A DNA stretch of 64,000 bases from Coemansia sp. RSA 487 (taxonomy: Eukaryota > Kickxellomycota > Kickxellomycetes > Kickxellales > Kickxellaceae): the NCBI GenBank assembly GCA_027577595.1, contig JANBRJ010000005.1:62001-126000 (forward strand), read 5' to 3'. Position numbers and translations under genes: made by a program. The notes under the pieces are model-generated. The model was not told the origin of the DNA and ran no database searches. It saw nothing but the letters and a program-made list of their open reading frames with translations. Positions 30,177 to 39,370 of this stretch are shown in pieces; the first letter of the stretch is position 1, and every line of letters begins with the position of its first letter.

Positions 30177-31514
30177 ATGGTGGCGATACACAAGGAAAAG
30201 CCTCAGCCTTTTGTGGTGAGTGCACCAGGCAAGGTGATACTTTTTGGCGAGCACGCCGTTGTGTATGGCAAGGCAGCAATAGCAAGTAGCTTAGATATGC
30301 GGGCATACGCTCTAGTGACACCGCGCAAGGACGGAAAAGTGCGTCTGTTTCTTCCGGATGTGAATGTTGATATTATTTTTGACACAGAAGCGCTTGCGCG
30401 GGTAGACGTTGGCGTGCTGGGTCATCCGACCGAGGTTGAGACGCTGGTTCCAGAGGCTATTGAGATCCCTGAGGGTCCGGGGCGCACGGCGGTGCTTGCC
30501 TTCGTGTACCTGTATTGCGGCGTGTTTGCAGACACGGGAGCGCAGAGCGTCAAGGGCTTCACCATATGCGTTCGGTCGCTTCTTCCTGTGGGTTCTGGGC
30601 TGGGATCGTCGGCAGCACTCAACGTAACGCTGTCTGCGGCGCTTCTGCGACTCCGTGGCCGCATAGGACCCGATGTTGCAAAGGCAGAGGATAAGCAGCT
30701 GATCAACGAGTGGGCGTTCCGCGGAGAGCAAGTGGCACACGGAACCCCTTCGGGAATCGACAACTCGGTAGCCACGTTCGGCGGCTTCCTCCGCTACACA
30801 AAGGGCCAGAGCGCCGTCAACCTTGCCAGCAGCCAGGCACTCCACGTGCTGATCACCAACACCAATGTTCCCAAGAGTACCAAGGCCCTGGTAGCTGGCG
30901 TGCGCATGCTACGCGACAAGTTCCCCACGGTCATTGATCCGCTGTTAGAAAGCATCCATGGGATATCGATGCGCGCTGCAGAGCTTTTCCAGAGCGCCGA
31001 GACTGCATCGAAAGACTGCACAGATGCACAGATAGATGAGCTTGAGGCGCAGTTGCGGGACATCATTAGGATCAACCACGGGCTCCTGGCAACACTTGGC
31101 GTTAGTCATCCATCGCTGGAACGCATCCGAGAGATCACTGCGGCTGGAGGGCTGGCATCCAAGTTGACCGGTTCTGGCGGCGGCGGGTGTGCGCTTACAC
31201 TTGTCCCGCACAATGCGTCAGGAAGCAAAACCGAGGCTAAGGTTGTTGCGGATCTCGAGAGCGAGGGGTTCCAATGCTACCGGACAGCAGTGGGCGGGTT
31301 CGGCGTCGGCATCGCGCATGGGGTTGGCGCGGACACCGTTGAGCGGTGGATCGGGAGCATGCTGGATCGTCACATGTCGCTGGTGCCCAGCAACCTGAGC
31401 AGTGGTGGTATAGCACGAATGCCGGGCGATGACGAGTACGCTGGAATCGTGTCGGGCTTCTCCATTCTCCCTAGCTCGGTAATGGCGATGCTTGCACCAC
31501 AGCACAAACTATAG
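30177..31514 (+). CDS. ERG12: Mevalonate kinase
   Basis: GHMP kinase that phosphorylates mevalonate on the way to isoprenoids and ergosterol. The 445-residue product has the usual order: substrate and phosphate-loop entry APGKVILFGEHAVVYGKAAIA near residue 16, the GHMP ATP loop LLPVGSGLGSSAALNVTLSA near 140, the catalytic-Asp region HGTPSGIDNSVATFGG near 190-205, and the C-terminal GHMP motif LTGSGGGGCALTLVP near 330. Length is as in yeast Erg12 (443). The frame runs uninterrupted from the ATG at 30177. It lies 249 bases upstream of the same-strand E2 gene. Confidence 0.95.
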   Translation: MVAIHKEKPQPFVVSAPGKVILFGEHAVVYGKAAIASSLDMRAYALVTPRKDGKVRLFLPDVNVDIIFDTEALARVDVGVLGHPTEVETLVPEAIEIPEGPGRTAVLAFVYLYCGVFADTGAQSVKGFTICVRSLLPVGSGLGSSAALNVTLSAALLRLRGRIGPDVAKAEDKQLINEWAFRGEQVAHGTPSGIDNSVATFGGFLRYTKGQSAVNLASSQALHVLITNTNVPKSTKALVAGVRMLRDKFPTVIDPLLESIHGISMRAAELFQSAETASKDCTDAQIDELEAQLRDIIRINHGLLATLGVSHPSLERIREITAAGGLASKLTGSGGGGCALTLVPHNASGSKTEAKVVADLESEGFQCYRTAVGGFGVGIAHGVGADTVERWIGSMLDRHMSLVPSNLSSGGIARMPGDDEYAGIVSGFSILPSSVMAMLAPQHKL

Positions 31515-31762
31515 TTTCTCTCTTAGTTATATTGCGGCATCTGCATCTGTCTTCTAACTCCCCACAATCACCAACATTCTACTGTTTTGCCCCTTATGCA
31601 GAGCAATTTCCCAGGACCAATCCCTGGCCACACCTACCCCAAATACCAGACAGCCGGTGCACCTCTTTGTTGTTAATCATCACTCATTGCCTTCAATATC
31701 TGCTTCCAGTTCAACAGCTGCGAAATAACAGCACTTCCGCCGAGCCAACGAAAAAGGAGGAA

Positions 31763-32230
31763 ATGGCGCCAAAGACAGCGACAAAACGTCTAAGCAAAGA
31801 GTACTTGCTGATAAAGAAATCGCCGCCCGAGTACATCGTGGCAAAACCAACCGAAAAGAATATTCTCGAGTGGCATTACATATTCACGGGCCCGCCAGGA
31901 ACGCCATACGAGGGCGGGCAGTACCACGGCAAGCTGGTGTTCCCAAGCGACTACCCGTTTGCACCGCCAGCGATCCAGATGATCACGCCCAGCGGACGAT
32001 TCGAGGTGAGCAAGGACATCTGCACATCGATGAGCAACTACCATCCACAGACGTGGAACCCCGGGTGGTCAGTGGCTACGATACTTGTAGGGCTTCTATC
32101 GATGATGACCGGCGATGAACGTACCACCGGCGGATTGGATGATGTCCCAGATGATGAGAAAAGGACGCTGGCGACAAAGTCCCACGAGTTCAACAGGAAC
32201 AACATTACGTTTAAGCGGGTCTTTGAGTAG
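31763..32230 (+). CDS. UBE2J2/Ubc6-like ubiquitin-conjugating enzyme without a tail anchor
   Basis: ER-associated E2 core of the Ubc6/UBE2J family. After MAPKTATKRLSKEYLLIKK comes the family's ILEWHYIFTGPPGTPYEGGQYHG core. The active-site region has the catalytic Cys in DICTSMSNYHPQTWNPGWSV; like other UBE2J members it lacks the usual HPN motif and has YHPxxWNP. The sequence stays alignable to UBE2J2 up to SHEFNRNNITFKRVFE, then stops at residue 155. Ubc6 and UBE2J2 normally continue to ~250 residues with a C-terminal membrane anchor; no such segment was found in any plus frame in the next kilobase, and no good donor site lies near the stop. The start is the ATG at 31763; the longer frame back to 31532 lacks an ATG and looks like 5' UTR. 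Confidence 0.88.
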   Translation: MAPKTATKRLSKEYLLIKKSPPEYIVAKPTEKNILEWHYIFTGPPGTPYEGGQYHGKLVFPSDYPFAPPAIQMITPSGRFEVSKDICTSMSNYHPQTWNPGWSVATILVGLLSMMTGDERTTGGLDDVPDDEKRTLATKSHEFNRNNITFKRVFE

Positions 32231-33395
32231 ATTGCGTGCGCAACATTGATGCAAATATTTATTCATTTTCCAGTTGTTTTGGTGCAGATGAGACAAGATA
32301 GTCGGACAATATACTAGCTCGTTTGGCATGTGTGTCCAATATCAGCAAGGATTGTTTAATTGCATCTTGTTTTGCTTTTGCTTGGAGAGGGAACAAGCAT
32401 CTATTTGGTGTCTTGTGATATTTGTGTGGCAGGGGGATTGCAGACATGAAAGCTTCAGCTGAACACGTATGTTTGTGTATGTCTCTTAAACACAAAACAC
32501 TTGACTCTGGTTAGATTGGCCACATTCCTTAGCAGACAGAAGCAAGAAGCAACAAAGAAGGCGGGTGCAAGCCAGGACATGTGGCTATTCTCGGATTGAA
32601 GCAGATGTTTGGGTTCTATGGTATCCATCCCAGCCCAACAGCGTGGATATATGCCCCAAACAAACAGGTGCAATGTCATTTGATGGTATAGTGCAAAAAG
32701 CCTGCTGGTGGTTGTGCCTGGCGGAGGTTGAGCACTGCAATTATCTGCTTTGTTTTGAGCGATCGGCGTGGACCAAGAATTTCCCTCCTTCCACAAAGAA
32801 ACTTTTATAAGCACATGTGTGGCACTTGCTTTGCCGCTCGGGAGAGGCTGGGAGTGCTATTGCCGCTTCAACAGCGAAAGAAAAGACAGGAGTTTGGGGG
32901 AAGGAAAAGTTGCACCAGCGAGCAACACGACAATCTCCATGAAGAATAGTATTCAAAGAACAGAAAACCACAGCTATAGTGCACCCTAACCAACAAGATT
33001 CGGCCTCTTTTTGCTCAAACGCCTGCTACGCCTGAGCGGCCGAAAATGGCATGATGAAGCCGATTGTTGGTGCCAAACATCTCGCAACAAGCATGCTTGA
33101 TGCATGAGCAAATCCTTCTCCTCATCATCAGTGCGCCATAAAAGAAATGCAACCCATGCTCGTTTGTCTTTTCCTCTCCTCTTTCCTTTCTTCCTTTCCT
33201 CTCTTCTGCAGTGCACATATCTTTTCTTGTTGAAATAAATACGCTTTAACGTTTCTATTGTTCTTTAGGTGTATTTGTTTTCTCTTTCTAATACTTTACG
33301 ATAACTACAAATAATACTAATATTGCCCACAACACCCCTATCTTTTCATATTTGATTTTGCGCGCCATCAAACCAAAAGCCAACAAATAACAGAC
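32231..33395. other. 1.2-kb spacer between the E2 gene and the CBM48/acidic-repeat gene
   Basis: No credible gene was found. The last part is a plausible promoter and leader for the acidic-repeat protein: pyrimidine-rich TCTTTTCCTCTCCTCTTTCCTTTCTTCC near 33167-33205 and AT-rich DNA up to the ATG. I looked here for a missing membrane tail of the E2 gene and did not find one. Small ORFs overlap on both strands and look random. Confidence 0.4.
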
Positions 33396-36239
33396 ATGAG
33401 TTCAACCGCTAGCATTAGCCATACATTTGAGCTAACGACTAAGGCCGAGGCTGCCTCTGTCGAGCTTCTTGGCACCTTTGGATCGGACGAGACCAAGCAC
33501 TGGTCACCTATTTTCATGACCAAGACATCTGCCGAAGGGCCGAGCAAATACTCGGTGACCCTGGATACCTTGGCGGCCGATACCGAGTACCTGTACAAGT
33601 TCAAGGTGGACGGCGAGTGGGAGCTCGATCCCAGCGCCGACACGACAACCGACGACGCCGGGCTGGTGAACAACGTCCTCAAACTGATGCCCACTAGTGC
33701 AAAAGCCGATGGTACGCCAGATGCTCCTCAGCAAGCTGCGGCGGCTAGCAACGACACAGCTCCAGCAAGCAGCACGGACGCTGGTTCTCCGGCTGATACG
33801 CCAGCTGATGCAAAGGATGCAGACAAGAGCGCTTCGGCTGATGCAGCAACAGTCAATGATGCATCGTTGCCTGCGGATGCCCCCATTACCGATGCTGCTG
33901 CTGCTGCCCCACAGGCTGCGGAAAGCGCCGGCGTTAAGGAGCCGTCTGACAGCCAAGATGCTCAAAATGCTCAGGAAGCAGATCCCCAGTCTGCTAGCAA
34001 GGATACTGACAAGCAAGGCGATGATGCTGTTGCCAACGCCCACAATGACGATGCCCCAGCCGACGCATCGCAGGAAGGTGCTGATACCGCTCCTGCACAG
34101 GGCTCGGCGGATGGCGCAGAGCCGTCTGCTGATGCTGATCAAGACAAAGATGCAAGCGTGGCTCCTGTCTCTGATCACGCGAACGAGGCTTCTGCCCCCG
34201 AAGAGCCACACAGCAACGATGAAGCCCCTGCTGCTGCTTCTGACGAGGCTGCGGCGGCGCCTGTGATTGCCAACGATGGAAATGCCACAAACAGTAATGC
34301 AGAGGAACAGACCATGCAAGACGGAGCCGATGCTCCCGAGTCTGAGATCAAGCCTGACGTTGTTGTCGAAAAGGCTGAACCTACTACTGTTGTCGAGGAG
34401 GAGAAATCAGTCGTCGAAGAAGCTGCACCTGCTAACGACGAAGAAACTGTTCCTGCTGTCGAGGAAGCGGAGCTTGCTGTTGCGGAGGAGCCCGTTGCTG
34501 AAATTCCGGCAGCTGACGAGAAGCCAGCTGTAGAGGAAATAACTGCCGAAAAGAAGACTGCCCCTGCTACTACCGAGGAAGATCCCGCTTCTCCCGAGGA
34601 AGATGCTCCCGTGGAGGAAGATGCTCTTGCTGTTGTCGAGGAGAAGCCTGTTGAGCAACAGCCTATCGCTAAAGAGAGCCCTGTGGTTGACGAAGCTCCC
34701 GCTGCTCCTGAGGGGGAGAGCTCTGTCGAAGAAGAGGCAGCTGCTTCTGCCGTTAAGGAAACTCCAGTTGTCGAGGAAGAGACTGTTGCTTCTGCTGTTG
34801 AGAAGACCTCTGTTGTCGAGGAAGCCCCTGTTGTTGAATCGGATCCTGTTGCTGAGGAGAACCCAGCGGTTGAAGATACTCCTGTCGTCGAGCAGAGCCC
34901 AGCTGAGGATCCTGTTGTTGAAGATAAACCAGCTGTTGAAGAAAAGCCAGCTGTTGAGGAAGCCCCAGTTGTTGAAGAGGCTCCTGCTGTGGAGGAGAGC
35001 CCTATAGTCGCCGAGGACAAACCTTCTGAAGAGAAGGCGGCTGTCGAGGACGTTGCCCCTCCAGCTGAGGATAAGCCGGTTGTCGAGGAATCGGCCGCAG
35101 TTGTCGAGGAGAAGCCCGTTGTCGAGGAGGAGCCAGCTGTCGAGGAACCGACCTCAGCTGTCGAGGATAAGCCCGTGCTTCAAGAGACTCCCGCTCCCGT
35201 TGAAGAAACGCCTGCAGTCGCTCAAGAGGAGGTAGCTGAAAAAGCTGCTGCACCTACATCTGAGGAGACTCCTGTGGTTGCTGAAGAGAAGGTAGCTGAG
35301 GATATTTCTGTACCTGCTGTTGAAGAGGCGCCTGTTGCTACTGATGAGCATACTTCTGCTGCAATCGAAGAAACCGCAGCTCCTGCTGCCGAGGAAACTC
35401 CTGCTGTTAATGAGACTACTGAACTCGTGGTCGAAGAGACATCTGCTGCTGTAGCAGAAGAGTCACCAGCCTCTGCCGAAGAAACTGTGACACCTGCTGC
35501 CGAAGAGCCCGCTGCGCCTGCTGCTGAGGATACTCCTGCTGCTGAAGAGATCGCCACTCCCGCCGTTAGTGAACCAGCTGTTGTCGAGGAAACCGCAGCT
35601 CCAGCTGTTGAGGAGGCACCTGCTGCCGCTGAGGAGGCACCTGCTGCCGCTGAGGAGGCACCTGCTGCCGCTGAGGAGGCACCTGCTGCTGTCGAGGAGA
35701 CCACCGCGCCTGCAGACGAACCAGCTGTCGTTGAGGGATCATCGGCTGCTGTTGAGGAGGGTATTTCTACTCCTGCTGCTGTCGAGGATACTCCTACTGC
35801 TGAAGAGACTCCTGCAGCTGTTGTTGAGGAGGCTGCTGCCCCAGTTGCTGAGAATAAGGCTGTTGTTGTTGAGGAAGCCCCTGTGGCTGTTGTTGAGGAG
35901 ACCGCTGTCCCTGCTTCTGAGGATACTCCTGCTGTCGAGAAAGCATCGGTTCCTTCTGCCGAAGAGCCCAAAGATACAGCTGAAAAGAAGGCTGATGAAG
36001 GTGTCGATGTAGCTCCAGCAACATCTACCGACGATGCTGTGGTTCCTGAGGCAGACGCAGGCTCGTCTGTAGCAGAAACCAGCGCAAAGGAATCGGCAGC
36101 CGCAGTCCCCGCAGCCAGCAATGTGGGATCGGAGGCAACAGAGACAAAGCCCTCAAGGATAAGCACGGGCACGGAAAACACTGAGCAAAAAAAGAAGCAC
36201 CGCGGATTCTTTGGATTTATCAAGCGCATGTTTGTCTAA
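33396..36239 (+). CDS. AMPK-CBM48-like domain fused to a giant acidic Ala/Glu/Val/Pro repeat, Crp1/Mdg1-like
   Basis: A 947-residue protein in three parts. Residues ~5-100 look like the AMPK glycogen-binding (CBM48, early-set) domain found in yeast Crp1 and Mdg1: HTFELTTKAEAASVELLGTF, then KYSVTLDTLAADTEYLYKFKVDGEWELDP and NNVLKLM. Residues ~110-900 are low complexity: first Ala/Asp/Ser-rich, then hundreds of residues made of variants of V-V-E-E-x-P-A. The last ~15 residues (KKHRGFFGFIKRMFV) are basic, aromatic and could form an amphipathic membrane- or protein-binding helix. Four perfect or near-perfect 21-base units at 35610-35693 encode EEAPAAA. The long acidic region suggests a spacer or multivalent scaffold, but no function can be proved. 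Crp1-type proteins bind DNA cruciforms in vitro and Mdg1 acts in pheromone signalling, so family membership does not fix the role. Confidence 0.75.
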   Translation: MSSTASISHTFELTTKAEAASVELLGTFGSDETKHWSPIFMTKTSAEGPSKYSVTLDTLAADTEYLYKFKVDGEWELDPSADTTTDDAGLVNNVLKLMPTSAKADGTPDAPQQAAAASNDTAPASSTDAGSPADTPADAKDADKSASADAATVNDASLPADAPITDAAAAAPQAAESAGVKEPSDSQDAQNAQEADPQSASKDTDKQGDDAVANAHNDDAPADASQEGADTAPAQGSADGAEPSADADQDKDASVAPVSDHANEASAPEEPHSNDEAPAAASDEAAAAPVIANDGNATNSNAEEQTMQDGADAPESEIKPDVVVEKAEPTTVVEEEKSVVEEAAPANDEETVPAVEEAELAVAEEPVAEIPAADEKPAVEEITAEKKTAPATTEEDPASPEEDAPVEEDALAVVEEKPVEQQPIAKESPVVDEAPAAPEGESSVEEEAAASAVKETPVVEEETVASAVEKTSVVEEAPVVESDPVAEENPAVEDTPVVEQSPAEDPVVEDKPAVEEKPAVEEAPVVEEAPAVEESPIVAEDKPSEEKAAVEDVAPPAEDKPVVEESAAVVEEKPVVEEEPAVEEPTSAVEDKPVLQETPAPVEETPAVAQEEVAEKAAAPTSEETPVVAEEKVAEDISVPAVEEAPVATDEHTSAAIEETAAPAAEETPAVNETTELVVEETSAAVAEESPASAEETVTPAAEEPAAPAAEDTPAAEEIATPAVSEPAVVEETAAPAVEEAPAAAEEAPAAAEEAPAAAEEAPAAVEETTAPADEPAVVEGSSAAVEEGISTPAAVEDTPTAEETPAAVVEEAAAPVAENKAVVVEEAPVAVVEETAVPASEDTPAVEKASVPSAEEPKDTAEKKADEGVDVAPATSTDDAVVPEADAGSSVAETSAKESAAAVPAASNVGSEATETKPSRISTGTENTEQKKKHRGFFGFIKRMFV
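35610..35693. repeat. Four 21-base tandem units encoding EEAPAAA
   Basis: Unit GAGGAGGCACCTGCTGCCGCT repeated at 35610, 35631, 35652 and 35673, the last copy with changes at its end. The first three are identical, pointing to recent unequal exchange or slippage inside the acidic-repeat gene. Confidence 0.9.
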
Positions 36240-36705
36240 GCAGCTAACGATGGCTTTCCTCCCTTTTTCTACTCTTATCTTTTGTACCTTGTTTCATTTT
36301 TCTTCAAGTTGTTCGTTTCCTTTTTTTTTAATTTTTGACATTTTGGTTCCGTAAAGTAAATACGCTATTATTTTTATTTTAGTTTATATATAACATGTAG
36401 CGCGGGAAAGTTGTTGGATAGGAGGAGGGTGATGACGACACTGAAGCACCAGATTGCACAATGTTAAAAATAATGACTGTGTATTGGCAGACTAAATAAA
36501 ATATTACACAAACATTTGGCAAAAAAAATAAGGATATTGGAAAAAAAAGTAGATGAAAAGCGACAGGAAATAGAAAACTGTTTTCTGGGTTTCTCTACTC
36601 CGCTCTACGTCTTTTTAAACGATTTTTCTTATTAACAGCTTTCCACTCTATTAAGAGTTGCTGACTAGCTCTATACAACAGTTTGGCTAACCCGACGAAA
36701 CGATA
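36240..36705. other. Spacer between the acidic-repeat gene and the GILT-like gene
   Basis: A 466-base AT-rich spacer between two same-strand genes. The first part, with TTTTTTTTAATTTTTG near 36320-36340, is likely 3' UTR; the end, near 36660, is the leader of the GILT-like gene. Nothing else was seen. Confidence 0.35.
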
Positions 36706-37521
36706 ATGGGCGAGTCCAGCCACTTGCTGCTCAGGCCAAAGGCTGACTACGATGTGGAGCAGGCAAGAAATAGAAAAAGAGGAGGCATCCGCAAATGGAT
36801 AGCAGTTGGCACAATAGCTGTTATTCTGGTGCTCCTAGCAATATCCGGGCGTCAACAGTTTGTTCACAAGGACCTAGGCGCGCCTCAGGTAGACAAACCC
36901 AGCGACTACGGAGCCAGCGAAGCAGAAGAAAAGGTGCGTGTAGAGTTCTTCGTAATGTCGCGGTGCCCAGATGCAGTGAAGATGGAGCAAGTGTTTTCGC
37001 AGGTGGTAGATTCGGTTCACTCAATAATGGACGTGCAGCTGAGCTTCATAGCCTCGCTGGATCCAAACGCAACCACTGGAGCAGTGTGCAAGCACGGGGA
37101 GCACGAGTGCCGCGGAAACATCGACGAGCTGTGCGCGCTCCACCACCGGCCCAATTTGCCGTCGTTTTGGCGCTTCCTTGGATGCCTCAACAATCGCGTG
37201 GAGGATATTGGAAAGGACAAGGATTTGGCGCTCCGGTGCGCAAGCGCCGCGGGACTTGACGCGGCGGCATTCCTTGCGTGCACGAGCCAGGATGAGGGGC
37301 GTGCGCTGTTCAAGCTGTCTGTCGAGAATGCGCTGGTTGCTGGCGTTAACACCAGCGCCACGGTGTTTATCGACGGGAAGAAGCGGTGCGTCGAGGATGC
37401 CGGATGGCGCGAGTGCCCTGGCGGCCATCAGCCCGAGGACTTTATCCGCGACATCTGCGCCGCATACAAGGGCTTGGCTCAGCCGCCGTCCGTGTGCGCG
37501 CAGTATCCGCATGTTCTGTGA
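36706..37521 (+). CDS. GILT-like thiol reductase, type II membrane form
   Basis: This 271-residue protein has a short cytosolic N-terminus, one hydrophobic helix at about 32-52 (IAVGTIAVILVLLAISG) and a luminal or extracellular GILT domain. The domain starts VRVEFFVMSRCPDAVKM and carries the family signature CKHGEHECRGN followed by ELC, with later Cys residues in FLGCLNN and ALRCASAAG and the thioredoxin-like VFIDGKK. Human GILT reduces disulphides in lysosomes through a CxxC pair. Here the site reads CPDA, so the second Cys is missing and only a one-cysteine mechanism or a non-reductase role is open to it. I recall that other fungal GILT proteins also have CPDA, so this may be the rule in fungi rather than an oddity. 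An AATAAA signal follows at about 37579. Confidence 0.82.
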   Translation: MGESSHLLLRPKADYDVEQARNRKRGGIRKWIAVGTIAVILVLLAISGRQQFVHKDLGAPQVDKPSDYGASEAEEKVRVEFFVMSRCPDAVKMEQVFSQVVDSVHSIMDVQLSFIASLDPNATTGAVCKHGEHECRGNIDELCALHHRPNLPSFWRFLGCLNNRVEDIGKDKDLALRCASAAGLDAAAFLACTSQDEGRALFKLSVENALVAGVNTSATVFIDGKKRCVEDAGWRECPGGHQPEDFIRDICAAYKGLAQPPSVCAQYPHVL

Positions 37522-37675
37522 TCACATGTACCGAGAGCTGTCTGAGGCCTAGGCATCGAGTTTCAGTTGTTTGAAGCAAATAAAGACGAGAAATATGATT
37601 ATAGTACAACAATATTAGAAATAAGAGATGCTGGAGCTTAATAAAACATCCAGAGTACTTTGCTGAGCAAGAGAG

Positions 37676-39370
37676 TCACTTGTAAGCAAGAGGGGACCAA
37701 TGGCGCTGACGCTTGGGCACAGCCGCCTCCATGTCCTTGGGCTTCTTTACGGATCGGAGTTTGTGTGTCTTCATCTCTTGCAGCATCTGCGACATTACGT
37801 TCGGGTCCTTGTGCGGCGGCGGAAGCGGGGCTGGCTTTGAAGCAGGCACGGGCCGTAGGTCTGCTCGCAGCCGCTGAACCGTGGCTGCGTTTGGTCGCGG
37901 CAGCGGTTCGGCTGGCTGTGCATCAGGACTACCGATGGGGGTTGTCCGCTTGCGCGGAGTTGCGCCGGAGAAGTTTGGGGCTGGAGGCAGCGACAGCTGG
38001 GCCCTGGCAGCAGCAGCAGCGCTAGCCGCGGCCTTGGAATCCCTTGCGAGAGCTGAAAGCGGTGGCTGTGGCAGCGGCGGAGGAGGAGGCACGGCGCCCC
38101 TGGGCGTGGTAGTTGATGCAGCTGCCGGCAACAATGACGACAAAGGCTTTGCCATTGTGGATGAGTAGCTGCTACCCAGCAAGGCTCCATCAGCGTGGGA
38201 CGATGACGATACTACTGCACCCGCGCGGATCCGCATCAGCCGCGACAGCACATCCTCCGACGACTGTCTGCCGCCGTCAAGCTCTCCATACACCGACCGC
38301 AGATCATCGTCGTTCAGTTCACCAGGAACCAGCGACGCAATGATCCTCTTGAGCTGCCGCAGCTCGCGCTCTACTTTCTCTAGCCTCGTTCGCTCGACCA
38401 CTTCTGGCTGGTGACCCTCATCATCGCTGTCATTCCCATTGGTGGTGCCTTTGAATCCCACTGCCTTGCGGTTGCTTCTCCAGGTGTGTTTTATAGCTTC
38501 CAGAGGCGGCGGCGGCTGCTGCTGCTGCTGCTTGCTGGGCATGTGCACCTCTGCTCCTTGCGGCGTTACCGAGTGCGCAGTAGTCGTACTCTCGCCGGAC
38601 CCGCTGATCAGGACTGACGTATGCCCCAGCATCTCGTCAAGTCCCAGCGCTGAGCTCGCCACAGTGTGCGCGCTTTCTGCTGACCGCGCCCGTTTCGGCG
38701 ACCCAGCTCCCTGGGTACTGTCTGCGCGCATGCTGCGTGTTGCTGCCGTTGATGGCACGGCCGACATCGGCGAAGATGACGCAGTGGAATGAACCATGCT
38801 GAGCTTGCGTTTCAGGTGGCTTCCGGGCGTACTGAACACGCTAGGTTCTACGCCAGTCGACATCACATCCCTATCGTCATCGTCGTCTTCGTTGTCGCTG
38901 CCAAGCACGCTATGTTCGCTCTGTGTCACTATGGACATCAAGTCGACGGTTGTCGCTAGTTTAGTACGTTCAGAGATCACAGAATCTGGCCTCGGTGGTA
39001 GCGATAAAGCCACAGACGGGCGCGGCTGCTTCTTTGCGCTGACGGACCGTGTGTCGGCTGCTGTGCGTGACTCGGCGGTGCGCACAGGACGTGGTCGTGT
39101 TTTGGTACGCGTCACAGAGTCAGCCAGCAGCGGCCGCGTGTTTGTTCTAGGTCGTTTGTGTGGGCTTCCGTAGCTAGGGTCGCCGGGTCCGGCTATCGAT
39201 GTAGAGCTGTTGCTGTTGCTGCGGCTACGCGCATTGGATGCCACTGGCGAAGTGAATAGTCGATGCGACTCCTTTTCTGCAGAAGACCGCGCACGTTCAA
39301 ATAGCCCGTTAAGCGCAGAGAACAGCGAAAACCGCCTGTTCCCGCTGTCTTCTGTTTTATCTTCCGTCAT
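37676..39370 (-). CDS. Unrecognised low-complexity protein with coiled coil, proline run and a basic C-terminal motif
   Basis: A 564-residue, largely disordered Ser/Arg/Pro-rich protein. Start taken at the ATG at 39368-39370 (MTEDKTEDSG), since the open frame upstream has no ATG. In order it shows a Ser/Asn-rich basic part with a PHKRPR nuclear-signal-like patch, an acidic run (DNEDDDDDRD), a five-Gln/five-Pro stretch, a short coiled coil (LEKVERELRQLKRIIASL, about 325-345), a Pro-rich stretch (PPPPPLPQPPLS) and a C-terminal MLQEMKTHKLRSVKKPKDM. The order coiled coil, poly-Pro, then ML-x-E/D-MK/N-x-x-KLR-x-V resembles animal mitochondrial fission regulators (MTFR1/2) and actin-linked WH2-type proteins. 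That likeness is weak, and I do not assign a function. Confidence 0.6.
   Translation of the reverse strand: MTEDKTEDSGNRRFSLFSALNGLFERARSSAEKESHRLFTSPVASNARSRSNSNSSTSIAGPGDPSYGSPHKRPRTNTRPLLADSVTRTKTRPRPVRTAESRTAADTRSVSAKKQPRPSVALSLPPRPDSVISERTKLATTVDLMSIVTQSEHSVLGSDNEDDDDDRDVMSTGVEPSVFSTPGSHLKRKLSMVHSTASSSPMSAVPSTAATRSMRADSTQGAGSPKRARSAESAHTVASSALGLDEMLGHTSVLISGSGESTTTAHSVTPQGAEVHMPSKQQQQQPPPPLEAIKHTWRSNRKAVGFKGTTNGNDSDDEGHQPEVVERTRLEKVERELRQLKRIIASLVPGELNDDDLRSVYGELDGGRQSSEDVLSRLMRIRAGAVVSSSSHADGALLGSSYSSTMAKPLSSLLPAAASTTTPRGAVPPPPPLPQPPLSALARDSKAAASAAAAARAQLSLPPAPNFSGATPRKRTTPIGSPDAQPAEPLPRPNAATVQRLRADLRPVPASKPAPLPPPHKDPNVMSQMLQEMKTHKLRSVKKPKDMEAAVPKRQRHWSPLAYK

Noticed and set aside
31532-31762. 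Extended N-terminus of the E2 (77 extra codons)
   Set aside because: It begins at TTG, has no ATG, and is unlike UBE2J2. It fits a 5' leader.
34175-36229. Long minus-strand ORFs (335 and 281 codons) rich in Ser/Thr/Ala/Gly inside the acidic-repeat gene
   Set aside because: They are shadows of the plus-strand Glu/Ala/Val/Pro codons: a biased repeat read backwards has few stops. The plus frame has an ATG, a domain and a sensible end.
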